NCBI RefSeq assembly: GCF_024195295.1
Contig: NZ_JAMFTH010000003.1
Span: forward strand, 69,501-133,500
DNA length: 64,000 nt
Source: Gilvimarinus xylanilyticus
Lineage (GTDB): Bacteria; Pseudomonadota; Gammaproteobacteria; Pseudomonadales; Cellvibrionaceae
Reading direction: 5' to 3'
Under the pieces are notes generated by a model. It had not been told where the DNA came from and did not search any database. It was given only the letters and a program-made list of their open reading frames with translations. The position numbers were made by a program, and so were the translations under genes. Shown here piece after piece: positions 44,623 to 54,410 of the stretch. Each line of letters starts with the position of its first letter. The stretch's first letter is position 1.

Positions 44623-44719
44623 TATCAGTCCTCAAGGAAAGTCAATTACACGGCTAAGCCTAGCAGAAAACCCGGCCTTTTCCGCAACTATTAGAGGACT
44701 ATTATCACAAGTTTACACC

Positions 44720-46360
44720 CTAGCTCTCGCTCTTTTTGGAGGCCGCCGGAGGACTCCAGGGGGCGGGCACTAACGGCTGTTCGGGCTGAGCCATAAAGTG
44801 CGGCGACATAATCTGTAAATCGGCCTCGGCGAAAGCATCCTGAATATGCTGGTGCAGCTCTGACAAGACCGCGACCTTTAACTCGGGCTCGTCGATATGC
44901 ACCAGCAACCGGTACTCCACATACCAATCACTTAACGCAATTTGCCGCACCTGGGGCTCGGGCTGTTCGCGCACCCCCTCGGTTGCAGCCGCCGCACCCA
45001 GCAGCAGGTGATGGACCTGGGGCCAGGGCGTGTCATAGCCGATGGTCACGGTGGTAGAAACAATTACCCCTTCGGGTTTGCTCAAGCGGGTATAGTTGGT
45101 ACTGGTGGCGTTTAACAGCACCGCGTTGGGAATGGTAATTTCCTCTTTCTTTATGGTTTTGACTTTGGTGGATAGGACCCCCACCGCCGTTACGGTACCC
45201 TCGTATTCCCCGATTCTGACATATTCGCCCGGCTGGAACGCGCGACTGTAAACCACAATCAGGCCACCCAACAGCTGACTGACAATACCGGCCGAGCCCA
45301 GCGAGACAATCAGACCCAAAAATACACTCACGCCCTTGAAGGCCTCAGTCTCTGAACCCGGAATATAGGGGTAGGCAATAACCACCGAGAACAGCCACAC
45401 CAGCACCACAATAACCCGGCGCGTGGCTTTAGCGGTTTCGGCATCGAACAGATGGGAGCGTATGCGCCCTTTCTCTATGCGCATAAAAATATTGCGCACA
45501 ATATCGCTGACCACCTTTGCCAGCCAGAAAATAATACCCACCATGATCAAGTCGGGTATGGAATGCAAAATACCCAAGCCGATCTTAGCGACTAGCTCGA
45601 CAATGTAATCGGTCAGGCGCTGGCCGTAGCCAATGGTGTAGGGGAACTGGCGCATCACATAGGCGAGCCACAGGTAACCGAGCAAGCCAATCAGCAAAAG
45701 CATAAATAGCCGGATTAGACCCGACAGCAGCATCATCAGATAGGGCATTAAATACAAGCTGCCAAACTGCAGTAGGCTGACACCGGTTTTAGGGTTGTTG
45801 GCATGCTCCAGCCAATGCAAAACCTTTTCACGGCCCCGAAAAACCAGCCAGATCAGCCCGCCAAAAATGACACTGGCAATCGCCGAGTAGAGCAACCCAA
45901 ACATAAAGACCTGGGGCTTTTGCTGCGCGTCGCGGCGCTCTAACCACACTCGCAGCCGCTCGATGATCGTCTCCCCGTATTGCTGTAGAGTTAAATTGGC
46001 GGGAGCGTCTTCCTCAAGCAAACCGATGACCCGTTCGTCGTTCACCAAAATCCAGGCGCCGGTGTAATCGTCTTCGGTTACAGCGGCATAGGCAATGTCA
46101 TAGTTTTTGCTAACATCTATGGCGAGCACTTTGTCGCGGATGTTCTGAGCGCGTATCTTAGGGGTGAAGTGACGATAGTGGCCGCGCACCGTTAGCAGGT
46201 GGCTACCCCAAACATCGACCACGGCGGTTTCGTTATTGGCCAGCGCACCGCCCTCTGAAACACTCTTATCAGAGCTGGCAGTTTCCTCTTTCTCCGCTTG
46301 CGCTAAAGCGTGCACACTCAACAGGCACAGCGCCAATAAAATAACCCGCAGCAATACCAT
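44720..46360 (-). CDS. MscS-family mechanosensitive channel with N-terminal extension
   Basis: A 546-residue channel that releases solutes under hypoosmotic stress. From the ATG at 46360 (AAGGA 9 nt upstream) there is a signal peptide (about 1-22) and a periplasmic domain (about 23-165), then about five membrane helices. The MscS core is clear: the pore helix SLGSAGIVSQLLGGLIVVYS and the beta domain RAFQPGEYVRIGEYEGTVTA followed by PNAVLLNATSTNYT. The extra N-terminal part makes it larger than E. coli MscS. The short C-terminal tail is Pro/Ser rich. Confidence 0.92.
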   Translation of the reverse strand: MVLLRVILLALCLLSVHALAQAEKEETASSDKSVSEGGALANNETAVVDVWGSHLLTVRGHYRHFTPKIRAQNIRDKVLAIDVSKNYDIAYAAVTEDDYTGAWILVNDERVIGLLEEDAPANLTLQQYGETIIERLRVWLERRDAQQKPQVFMFGLLYSAIASVIFGGLIWLVFRGREKVLHWLEHANNPKTGVSLLQFGSLYLMPYLMMLLSGLIRLFMLLLIGLLGYLWLAYVMRQFPYTIGYGQRLTDYIVELVAKIGLGILHSIPDLIMVGIIFWLAKVVSDIVRNIFMRIEKGRIRSHLFDAETAKATRRVIVVLVWLFSVVIAYPYIPGSETEAFKGVSVFLGLIVSLGSAGIVSQLLGGLIVVYSRAFQPGEYVRIGEYEGTVTAVGVLSTKVKTIKKEEITIPNAVLLNATSTNYTRLSKPEGVIVSTTVTIGYDTPWPQVHHLLLGAAAATEGVREQPEPQVRQIALSDWYVEYRLLVHIDEPELKVAVLSELHQHIQDAFAEADLQIMSPHFMAQPEQPLVPAPWSPPAASKKSES

Positions 46361-46546
46361 AACGAACGTCCTTGAAGGAGGTAATTGGTTTGAATATACC
46401 ACAATCCTGTCGCGTTAAAGCACAGCAAAATTCGCCTTAAACGGCGACTATCAAGAAGCGTTAAAAGATGATTGCGCTATCACACCGGGCGCAAATTAAT
46501 AGTAAACTGGGCTCGCGAAGCAACAGTCAAAACCAAGGAGAGCCCC

Positions 46547-46957
46547 ATGTCTAAAATCACTCGTCGCCAAGTGCTCGGTGGCGCCGCCGCCCTGGGCGCC
46601 ACAGCGGCCGCCGGATCGGCCATTGCCCACAGCGAAACCAGCGCTATGCCCGCCCTTAAGCACAATGTTTACTTCTGGCTTAAAAACCCGGATTCACGCG
46701 AGGACCGCGACGCCCTGATCGCGGGCCTAAAAACCCTGGCCGATATTCCCAGCGTCAAGGCCATCAGCATCGGGGTGCCCGCCTCAACCGAAAAGCGCGA
46801 GGTCGTCGATAACTCCTTTCAGGTATCCGAGCTGCTGATGTTTGACGATGTGGAAGGCCAAGACGCCTATCAGGTGCACGACATTCATAAGAAGTTTGTC
46901 GATGACTGCAGTCATTTGTGGGAGAAGGTCGTGGTATACGATTCCATCGCGGTGTAA
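46547..46957 (+). CDS. Tat-exported Dabb (stress-responsive A/B barrel) protein
   Basis: A 136-residue protein. A twin-arginine signal ([20 protein letters not shown], about 3-22) sends it folded to the periplasm. The mature part is a Dabb ferredoxin-like barrel: [20 protein letters not shown] at its start and [20 protein letters not shown] near its end. Dabb proteins dimerise and some bind heme or small ligands; the role here is unknown. The ATG at 46547 has AAGGAG upstream; longer starts would bury the Tat motif. Confidence 0.88.
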   Translation: MSKITRRQVLGGAAALGATAAAGSAIAHSETSAMPALKHNVYFWLKNPDSREDRDALIAGLKTLADIPSVKAISIGVPASTEKREVVDNSFQVSELLMFDDVEGQDAYQVHDIHKKFVDDCSHLWEKVVVYDSIAV

Positions 46958-46983
46958 CAGACCTTTAACGACTTCAGGGCGCC

Positions 46984-48414
46984 TCAGTACCGGGGCAGCC
47001 CCCCTTCATCTTTAAGAGCATTGTCCACCACGGTCTGCACCTGAACATCCTCATCGGTAATCCGCGTGCGTTTCCAGCCGCCGTGACTAAACCAGGCAAA
47101 CGCTACCAGCGCCACCAGCACATTGGTCACCGGAAACGACCACCACACCCCGGCAATGCCCAAGTCCGTGTGCTTAGACAACACATAGGCGATCGGAAAC
47201 TGCACCAGCCACTGAGACACCAGCGCCAACACCATAGCGTTTAGCATATTACCCGAGGCGCGAAACGCGGCTACCACGCACAACTGCACCCCAATACCGC
47301 CCCAGGCGAGTGCCATAATGCGGATAAACGTGGCGCCCTCGGCAATCACTGCGGCATCGTCGGGCACAAAGAAAGCGACCAATGCGGACGCCTGCCAAAA
47401 AGTGAGGGCGCCGATTAACGTCAACGCCACAAAACCATAAATCGCACCCAACCGGGCAATATGTTCGGCTCGCTGAGTAAAACCCGCCCCCATGTTTTGC
47501 CCCACCAGGGTAGATACCGACATGGAAAGCCCCAGGGCGGGAATGGTAATCACCTGCAGGATATTCGCGCCAATGCCATAGGAGGCGATCGCCAGGGTGC
47601 CAAAGCTCGCCGCCAGGAACGACATAATCATTACCCCCAAGCTGCGAGTGGAAAGTTCGATCGAGCCGGGCAGCCCCAAGGCGCAGGCCTTTTTTATGTA
47701 AGAGAAGTCGGGCTTAAACAGCGCCCGGTGCAGATGAATACCGTGCTGGCCGCGCCAGAAAACCCAAAGCCCCAGCGCCGCCGCCAACCCCTGCGTCATC
47801 AAGGTAGCCAGCGCCGCCCCCATGACGCCCAAACCGGGCAAAGGCCCCACGCCAAAAATCAGCAAGGGGTCTAACCCCATATTGAGCACCACCGTCACCG
47901 CGATGATAATCAGGGGAATTCGGGTCTGCCCCACGCCGCGCATCAGCGACTGCATCATAAAAAAGGCAAAGACAAATGCCACCCCGACAAAGGAGGTACG
48001 CATATAGGCCAAAGCGCCGGTATAAACTTCAGCACTGACACCGATCAGAGCGAGAAATTGAGGAGCGAAAATAAAACCCAGCGCGCCCAAAAACGCCGAG
48101 ATGACGACTACCAATAACAGCGTCTGCGCCGCCACCTGATTTACCTTATCAGCCCGCCCGGCCCCGATATACTGAGCGGTGAGCGTGGTGCCTGCCATCC
48201 CCAGGCCGGACCCCAGTGCCACCACCAGAAAGGTCACCGGGGTGCTGACCGACACGGCGGCCACAGCATCGGCGCCCAGGCGCCCCACCCAATAGGTATC
48301 GGTCAGCTGATAACCCGCCTGCAGAATATTGGCGAGAATAATAGGCACTGACAGGGTCAGCAGTGCCCGGGGAATAGATCCGTGGAGAAATAAATCGCGC
48401 TTTGCCTGAGGCAT
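46984..48414 (-). CDS. MATE family efflux transporter
   Basis: A 476-residue inner-membrane antiporter of the DinF/NorM type that exports organic cations or other toxic compounds. Twelve helices in two related halves are seen. The first half has LSVPIILANILQAGYQLTDTYWVGR style sequence at about 18-42 (a hallmark of this family) and the second half repeats LGLPGSIELSTRSLG. A GAGC-type ribosome site is present. No regulator is adjacent; the substrate is unknown. It is followed on the other side by the SLC13 gene in the same direction, 57 nt away. Confidence 0.93.
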   Translation of the reverse strand: MPQAKRDLFLHGSIPRALLTLSVPIILANILQAGYQLTDTYWVGRLGADAVAAVSVSTPVTFLVVALGSGLGMAGTTLTAQYIGAGRADKVNQVAAQTLLLVVVISAFLGALGFIFAPQFLALIGVSAEVYTGALAYMRTSFVGVAFVFAFFMMQSLMRGVGQTRIPLIIIAVTVVLNMGLDPLLIFGVGPLPGLGVMGAALATLMTQGLAAALGLWVFWRGQHGIHLHRALFKPDFSYIKKACALGLPGSIELSTRSLGVMIMSFLAASFGTLAIASYGIGANILQVITIPALGLSMSVSTLVGQNMGAGFTQRAEHIARLGAIYGFVALTLIGALTFWQASALVAFFVPDDAAVIAEGATFIRIMALAWGGIGVQLCVVAAFRASGNMLNAMVLALVSQWLVQFPIAYVLSKHTDLGIAGVWWSFPVTNVLVALVAFAWFSHGGWKRTRITDEDVQVQTVVDNALKDEGGLPRY

Positions 48415-48471
48415 GGTCTGGCTCCTTGACCGTGGGTCAGTCGCGCCCCCGGCATGGCCGCAAGCGCCGCG

Positions 48472-50241
48472 TTACAGTGTCAGCGGCCAGCCCAGTGCCA
48501 GAACAATAACGGTGGTCGCCCCCACTAACATGCTCATAGGTAAACCGGCCTTTATAAAGTCGGTAAAGCGATAACCACCGGGGCCGTATACCATCAGGTT
48601 GGTCTGGTACCCCAAGGGCGTGCTAAAGCTGGCCGAAGCCGCCATCATCACCACCAGTATAAACGGTTCGGGATTTAAACTGGCTTTTTGAGTCATTTCC
48701 AGTACCACCGGTACCATTAAGATTGCCGCCGCGTTGTTGGTGATGGATTCGGTGAGCATCCACACGGCCACATAGGTCAAAAATAAAATAAGCAGCGGAT
48801 GGCCCATACCAATGGTGAGCAAACCCTCGGCCAGCCACTGAGCCACGCCGGTTTTGTACATGGCATTGCCCAGCGCAAAAGAGGCGGCAATGGTTAACAA
48901 TACCGTGGGGTCCAGGCTTTTTTGCGCCTGCTGAGGCGAGCAGCAGCCGGTAACCATCATCGCAGCGGCGCCCACCAGAGCGGCGTTAAGCATCGACAAA
49001 ACCCCAAAGGCCGCGCTGAGCACTATCGCCAGCAAAATCCCCCAGGATAGTAACGCCCGCTGGTGGCGCGGCGGCTCGGTCCCCAGGTCACTGACCAACA
49101 AAAAGTCTTTGTTGTATTTTTGCCGGCTGACAAACGCCGGACGCGCCTCCAGCAACAGAGTATCGCCGGGTTTAAGTTTAATGGTGCTCAGGTTGCCCTG
49201 CACCCGCTCGCCATTGCGCGCCACCGCCAGTACCGCCGCACCGTAGCGCTCGCGAAAGTTGGAGTCGCGCACGGTTAAATTAATGCAGTGGCTGTGGGGC
49301 GAGATAACCGCCTCCACCAAACGGCGCTCGCGGCGCTCGCTGGCAAGGGTTGGCTCGCCATCGGTGGACGGCACAATACCCTTAATGCGCAGCAAATCAG
49401 AGATGGCCTCAGTATTGCCCGCAAACACCAGGCGGTCGCCGGCCTGCAGGGCCTCCTCGGAGCTTACGGCGGGAACAATCGCCCCCTGGCGTTCAATCTC
49501 TACCAGATAAATGCGCTTTAAATTACGCAGCCCCGCCTCTTCTACCGTACGCCCTACCAGCGGACCATCCGAGGCGACAGCAACCTCCAGGGTAAACTCG
49601 CGCACATTGCCAAACAGACCCTTCTCGCGCCGATCGGGCAGACTTTTGGGGAACACGAAGTACATAAACAACATGCCCACCACCACCACCGGCAGCGCCA
49701 CCAGGGTAATCGAGAACAGCGAAAAGCCCGCATGGCCGGTCAACTCCTGATACTGACCATTCACCACCAGGTTGGTACTGGTACCGATAAGCGTGAGGGT
49801 ACCCCCTAAAATAGCGGAGTAACTGAGCGGGATCATCAGCTTCGAGGCGGGCACATCAATACGCTTGGCCCAGGTGCGCACCGCCGGAATCATGGTAGCC
49901 ACCACCGGGGTGTTGTTTAAAAAAGCACTTAACAAAGCGACCGGAAAGCCGATACGCATTTGCGCCGAACGCACCGATTTAGGCGTACCCAGCACATGGT
50001 TCACGAGCAAATCCACCCCACCCGAGGCGTGAATACCCGCCGCCACCACGAACATGGCGGCCACAGTGAGTACTCCGGGGTTACTGAATCCGGCAAAGGC
50101 TTCACCACTGGTGATCACCCCGGTGACACTGAGAATTACCAGCACTCCCATCATCACCAGGTGAGCAGCAATACGGGTAAAAATCAGCACTAACAAAGCG
50201 CCAATCGCCAGCCCCAGTGAGAGTAACCCCTGCCATTCCAT
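48472..50241 (-). CDS. SLC13-family permease with two RCK-C domains
   Basis: A 589-residue transporter of the divalent anion:sodium symporter superfamily. Membrane helices surround a central cytoplasmic part (about 205-375) with two TrkA-C (RCK-C) domains, seen in EVAVASDGPLVGRTVEEAGL and INLTVRDSNFRERYGAAVLA. Each transport half has its hairpin motif, AFLNNTPVVATMIPA and TESITNNAAAILMVP. Related proteins carry sulfate or other anions. Substrate is not defined by sequence. It lies upstream of the MATE gene on the same strand, but is likely unrelated in function. Confidence 0.92.
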   Translation of the reverse strand: MEWQGLLSLGLAIGALLVLIFTRIAAHLVMMGVLVILSVTGVITSGEAFAGFSNPGVLTVAAMFVVAAGIHASGGVDLLVNHVLGTPKSVRSAQMRIGFPVALLSAFLNNTPVVATMIPAVRTWAKRIDVPASKLMIPLSYSAILGGTLTLIGTSTNLVVNGQYQELTGHAGFSLFSITLVALPVVVVGMLFMYFVFPKSLPDRREKGLFGNVREFTLEVAVASDGPLVGRTVEEAGLRNLKRIYLVEIERQGAIVPAVSSEEALQAGDRLVFAGNTEAISDLLRIKGIVPSTDGEPTLASERRERRLVEAVISPHSHCINLTVRDSNFRERYGAAVLAVARNGERVQGNLSTIKLKPGDTLLLEARPAFVSRQKYNKDFLLVSDLGTEPPRHQRALLSWGILLAIVLSAAFGVLSMLNAALVGAAAMMVTGCCSPQQAQKSLDPTVLLTIAASFALGNAMYKTGVAQWLAEGLLTIGMGHPLLILFLTYVAVWMLTESITNNAAAILMVPVVLEMTQKASLNPEPFILVVMMAASASFSTPLGYQTNLMVYGPGGYRFTDFIKAGLPMSMLVGATTVIVLALGWPLTL

Positions 50242-50405
50242 CTAATTCAGACCCAATTATTGATAATAAAGGTCGCGAGCATACCCGAAGGAAGGAGCGG
50301 GGAAAAATAGTAATTTCTGCTAGGTTTATAACTCAGTCGTATAAATGGGCCACCGACAACCAACCCCGGGCGCTAACGCCCGCTCGGCACTTCTCTGATA
50401 CAAAA

Positions 50406-50430
50406 AAGGCCGCCCCAATGGGGCGGCCTT
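50406..50430 (-). terminator. Terminator of the TonB-like gene
   Basis: AAGGCCGCCCC-AAT-GGGGCGGCCTT is a perfect 11-bp stem with a 3-nt loop, followed on the minus strand by TTTT. It lies 27 nt after the stop codon. Confidence 0.92.
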
Positions 50431-50456
50431 GATCCGGAGCCAAACTCTGACAGGGG

Positions 50457-51191
50457 TTATTTGCTCTCGGGGTAGTTGATGACCGCAATGCTGTGCATGT
50501 CTACGGCTTTATCGCCCACAAACCCGGGGATAAAGTGCGACTGTTTCAGCGCGGTTTCGATGACTTTAGCATCGCGACGGGCGCGGCCCGAGGCTTCAAC
50601 CGTACGTACCGATTGCACATCGCCGTCGGCGTTAACATCCGCCACCACACGGGCCAGGCGGGCATCGTCAAAAAACGGCTTGCCCTGTGCTTTGCCATCA
50701 GCGTTATAAGCCGAGTACCAGTCACCCTGGTCCAGGCGCTCTTGCGGGGCGACATAGTCCACACCGTATTCGCGCTGCAAGGTACCCAGGTTTGGCAACA
50801 TAACAATATTGGGCTGGGCATCGTTGCGCGAATAGACCACACGGAAGGCCATACGCACAGGCACCGCTTCGCCATCAACCATCGCGGGGGTAAAGCTCAG
50901 GCCTTCAAGCGCGCGCTGGGTTTGCCCTTGCAGGTCATCGTAGGCGGCTTTATCGAAGCAGCTGACATTATTGGCCACACCGGTAGTGGCAATATCCGCC
51001 TGACAATAGACCGCAATGGTTCTATTATCAGTAGACATAGACTCAGGAATAACCACTTTTTGTGTTACCTGATCGACAACATCACCAAATTTGGCGGGCT
51101 GATACATGGAGCTGGCACTGCTAGAAAAAGGCAGTACAACTGCCAAAATCGCCAGTGAACCGAGCACTTTATTGGTTAGAAGTGATTTCAT
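50457..51191 (-). CDS. TonB-like C-terminal domain protein, exported
   Basis: A 244-residue exported protein with a signal peptide (about 1-26). It has no proline-rich spacer and no cytoplasmic membrane anchor, so it is not a classical TonB. The C-terminal part (DARLARVVADVNADGDVQSV then ASGRARRDAKVIETALKQSH) looks like the TonB_C fold, and a first, degenerate copy may be at about 60-120 (AALEGLSFTPAMVDGEAVPV-like). It probably stays periplasmic. It is the third gene after the lipoprotein and the TonB-dependent receptor on the same strand, which suggests a shared transport role; hairpins separate all three. Confidence 0.75.
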   Translation of the reverse strand: MKSLLTNKVLGSLAILAVVLPFSSSASSMYQPAKFGDVVDQVTQKVVIPESMSTDNRTIAVYCQADIATTGVANNVSCFDKAAYDDLQGQTQRALEGLSFTPAMVDGEAVPVRMAFRVVYSRNDAQPNIVMLPNLGTLQREYGVDYVAPQERLDQGDWYSAYNADGKAQGKPFFDDARLARVVADVNADGDVQSVRTVEASGRARRDAKVIETALKQSHFIPGFVGDKAVDMHSIAVINYPESK

Positions 51192-51561
51192 GCTCTAATC
51201 CTCTTTTCAGGGTGGGGCTTTGCCCCGGTATCAAGTAGCGCGCCTGATCATCCGAGTAGGGAGCTCAATGTGCGCTGTTGATATTAGAATATCACCGGCC
51301 TAACCATACAATTGTTAATTTATTATTACAGAATTGTCTTTTTTCTAAATTTTTTACGGAAAAATGGATTTTTTTCACGAATCAGCGTTAAAACACCACT
51401 CGAAACGGTCACTTTACAGCCAATAAAGCATATTCTATAACCAAATAATCTAAAAACAGGGGTAGCTTTCCAAGCACTCAGACATAAAAAAGCCGCTGTC
51501 TGGCAGCGGCTTTGTCACAATCCATCGCGTTATTGTCTTGCCTTCCGGCACTTCTCGGGTC
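51192..51561. other. AT-rich interval between receptor and TonB-like gene
   Basis: No gene is seen in these 370 nt. The receptor terminator is at 51489-51513. The stretch 51300-51380 is very AT-rich and is the likely promoter region of the TonB-like gene; no Pho-box-like word was found in it. Confidence 0.5.
51489..51513 (-). terminator. Terminator of the TonB-dependent receptor gene
   Basis: AAAGCCGCTG-TCTGG-CAGCGGCTTT is a perfect 10-bp stem, with a T-run on the minus strand. It begins 48 nt after the receptor stop. Confidence 0.9.
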
Positions 51562-54261
51562 TTAGAAGGAGTATTTAAAGTCCAGCCCGATGCCCGTGCC
51601 CTGCTCCTGAGTTAAAATTGTCACGGCCTCGCCGTCGGAATTGACCTGTTCAAACTCGCGATCCTGATCCAAAAGGTTGCTGAGCTTAAACTTCATGCTC
51701 AGGGTCTCGGTGGGATAGAAAGTGTAAACAAAGTCTACCGAGTGGTAGGGCTGCTCAAAGGCGTCGTCGTGGCCATCCAGCACCGCCGCGTAATACACCC
51801 GGTCGCCGAAGACGTTATACAACAGCGAAGCGGTGTGCATACCATCGTCCGAGTCAAAGCCCAGCTGAGCGTTCATGACATACTCAGACTGACCGGTCAT
51901 ACGACGCACGGTATTGGTAAAACCCTGACCTTCGGGCGATACGATTTCCGAATCACTCAAGGTCAAGTTACCCGACACGAAAAAGCCCGCGCCGATATCT
52001 TTTAAACCTTCAAACTCCAAGCCGTAAATCTCACCGGATTCGGCGTTGTAGTAAGTCAGCAAAATATCGTCATCCGAGCCCGGCTGACGCGCCTGCTCGA
52101 TGGGATTAACAATGTCTTTGTAAAAGAAAGACACGGTAAAGTTGTCGCCCCCGGGGTAGAACCATTCGGTGCGCAGATCAAAGTGATCCAGCTCCGAGAA
52201 GTTTAGATTGGGGTTACCTACCACCCGCACATCCAATTCCGGGTCCAGATACTGAACATCGGACACTTCACGCAAATCCGGGCGTACCACGGTTTGCGCC
52301 AGCGAGGCGCGCACCTGGAAGTCGTCGGCACCCATAAAGCCCTGATTCATAAAAGTCAGTGCCAGCGAGGGGTACCAGCCGTCATCCTTCACCACGTAGT
52401 TTTCCGGGTTTTCGGTCAAATCATCGTTCAGCTCGACAATGGATTGACCGGTGTAATCCAGCAAGTCCACTGGCAATACCGCCTGACGAAAATCTTCGTA
52501 GCGTACACCACCGGTTAAGCGCCAGGTGTAGTCGATGTTTAAATCGAACATACCATAGGCGGCGTCAGTTTTCTGGGCGGCGATGTAGCTTTCTTTACCC
52601 AACCCCGGATCCATGGTCAGATCGAAGTTGTAGTCGAGATTACTCAGGTTTTCATCGCCCAGTACATGACCGGGAGTGCCCTCCAAAGCATCGTTGCTGA
52701 CGCCCGGCGCATTAATGGCGGCGGTATAACCATAGTAGGCGCGGGTTTTATCGCTGTAGTCGTAACCACCAGTCAAGGTCAGCAATGTATCGCCAAAGTT
52801 AATGGGCAGTTCTACATCGTAGCCGTAACTGGTGACGTTATCTTCCAGCTGCAAAAAACCAAAGCTTGCCATGTTAGTGGTCGACTGCAAACGAGTGTTG
52901 GTCACCTCGCCCGTGTCAGTATCAATCAAGTTCGAGGCCTTGATGTTAACTTCATTCGGAATTGCGGTCTCGGCGCGCGAATCGGAGTAATACCAATCCA
53001 CGCCTAACTCGTCGATGGCGTCGGTAAGATCAAATTCAAAGCTGTGATCACCGGTAATCTGACCAATAGTCAGGCGACGCTCTTCATAGCGTGTTTGATA
53101 ATCCAACACTTGCGAGCCATCGGACTCACGGTTGTTGGCATCAAAGCCGCGCGAGATAGCGGCGCGATCTTCAATATCGGTAATATAAAAACCGCTGGCT
53201 TCAATGGTGTGCATTTCCTGGAAGCTTACCCCACCGCTCACGGCGGCCAGGGTGCGGGTTTCTTCCGAGGTGCGCTGCACATCCGAGTTCACCTCGTCGG
53301 GGTTACCAATACCTTTTTTCTTCTGATTTTTGTTGCGCCACTCGTGATCGTAAGACACGTTCGCCAGCGCACCAATGCGCCAGTCGTCACTCACGTACCA
53401 GGAGTTGCCCAGCGACAGCTTACCGCCGTAGTCAGGGTCCAGCGATTGTGGGGTGATTTCCACATCGCGGTTCAGACTCAGCATTAAATCGCGGTTAATC
53501 TGCTGGGCCTCGGCGCGAACTTCAGGCGAAATAGATTGCCCCTGCCCCACCATCGACTGAGCAATTTGGTTGGTGGTGACATTGCCCTGGTACAGGGTGA
53601 TGGCGCGGCTCAGTTCGGGCGGAACACCATTGTCGATGTCGCCACCTGAGTAAAAAATACCGTCATCATTGTTAACCGTGTTCCAACCGGTGCCGATAGA
53701 AACATCAAACACCACATCCTCGGGCATGCCCTTGGTGCGAATATTGACATTACCACCACCGAAGGTGGCAGGCAGGTCGGGTGAAAATGCTTTTTGCACT
53801 TTCAGGGTTTTAACAATCGTTGAAGGAAACAAATCCAGCGGCAGAACGTTACGGGTCAGCTCCGGCGAAGGAACCGAGGCGCCGTTTAAGTTAACACTGG
53901 AGTAGCGCTCGCCCAATGAGCGAACATAAACGTATTGATCGTCGACCACGGTCAAGCCGGTCACCCGGCCCAAAGCCGAGGCAATGTCGGCGTCACCGGC
54001 ACGCGAGATTTGATCAAACCCCAGCATGTCGGCAGCAAAAGGCTGTTCAATACGTTCGCTGATAATAGAGTCGGACGCGCTTTGCAGGCGGCCGATGGTT
54101 AATACCTCTTCAATCACCGGGGCCTGAATCGCGGGCTGACTGTTCATCCCGTTATCGTCTTCGTCGCTTTGCGCCACAGCGCTTTGGCTGCCGAGCAAGG
54201 CGGCGGAGGCCGCGATAATCGCCAGGCTAATCTGGCTTCGTTTGGTGGTAATTGTGCGCAT
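51562..54261 (-). CDS. TonB-dependent outer-membrane receptor
   Basis: An 899-residue outer-membrane receptor powered by TonB. The signal peptide (about 1-30, ending SAVAQ) is followed by a TonB-box-like PVIEEVLTIG, a plug domain (about 60-185: ADIASALGRVTGLTVVDDQY, VRSLGERYSSVNLNGASVPS) and a long beta-barrel ending ...GIGLDFKYSF with a terminal phenylalanine. AAAGG precedes the ATG. The substrate is unknown. Its upstream neighbour is a beta-helix-like lipoprotein with a PhoB-box-like array, so phosphate or a phosphorylated compound is a reasonable candidate; no Fur-like site was noticed. Confidence 0.95.
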   Translation of the reverse strand: MRTITTKRSQISLAIIAASAALLGSQSAVAQSDEDDNGMNSQPAIQAPVIEEVLTIGRLQSASDSIISERIEQPFAADMLGFDQISRAGDADIASALGRVTGLTVVDDQYVYVRSLGERYSSVNLNGASVPSPELTRNVLPLDLFPSTIVKTLKVQKAFSPDLPATFGGGNVNIRTKGMPEDVVFDVSIGTGWNTVNNDDGIFYSGGDIDNGVPPELSRAITLYQGNVTTNQIAQSMVGQGQSISPEVRAEAQQINRDLMLSLNRDVEITPQSLDPDYGGKLSLGNSWYVSDDWRIGALANVSYDHEWRNKNQKKKGIGNPDEVNSDVQRTSEETRTLAAVSGGVSFQEMHTIEASGFYITDIEDRAAISRGFDANNRESDGSQVLDYQTRYEERRLTIGQITGDHSFEFDLTDAIDELGVDWYYSDSRAETAIPNEVNIKASNLIDTDTGEVTNTRLQSTTNMASFGFLQLEDNVTSYGYDVELPINFGDTLLTLTGGYDYSDKTRAYYGYTAAINAPGVSNDALEGTPGHVLGDENLSNLDYNFDLTMDPGLGKESYIAAQKTDAAYGMFDLNIDYTWRLTGGVRYEDFRQAVLPVDLLDYTGQSIVELNDDLTENPENYVVKDDGWYPSLALTFMNQGFMGADDFQVRASLAQTVVRPDLREVSDVQYLDPELDVRVVGNPNLNFSELDHFDLRTEWFYPGGDNFTVSFFYKDIVNPIEQARQPGSDDDILLTYYNAESGEIYGLEFEGLKDIGAGFFVSGNLTLSDSEIVSPEGQGFTNTVRRMTGQSEYVMNAQLGFDSDDGMHTASLLYNVFGDRVYYAAVLDGHDDAFEQPYHSVDFVYTFYPTETLSMKFKLSNLLDQDREFEQVNSDGEAVTILTQEQGTGIGLDFKYSF

Positions 54262-54365
54262 TTTAAAAACCTTTTAGAGGCGGTTTTCCAAACGGTCTGG
54301 GTGTTACCCACCGCAAGCAGGTAAAACATTTTGCCGGGTGAGAAATTCCGAGGGGGTTATCGCAA

Positions 54366-54387
54366 AAGGCGCCCCGTAAGGCGCCTT
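54366..54387 (-). terminator. Terminator or attenuator after the lipoprotein gene
   Basis: AAGGCGCC/GGCGCCTT pairs over 8 bp with a 6-nt loop, followed on the minus strand by only TT. It lies between lipoprotein and receptor genes, so partial read-through is expected. Confidence 0.7.
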
Positions 54388-54410
54388 GCAATACTGCTGG
54401 CGCAGGTGGA

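Noticed and set aside
53044-53487. 147-codon frame antisense to the TonB-dependent receptor, one of several
   Set aside because: All such frames are opposite a continuous, recognisable receptor barrel and show no features of their own.
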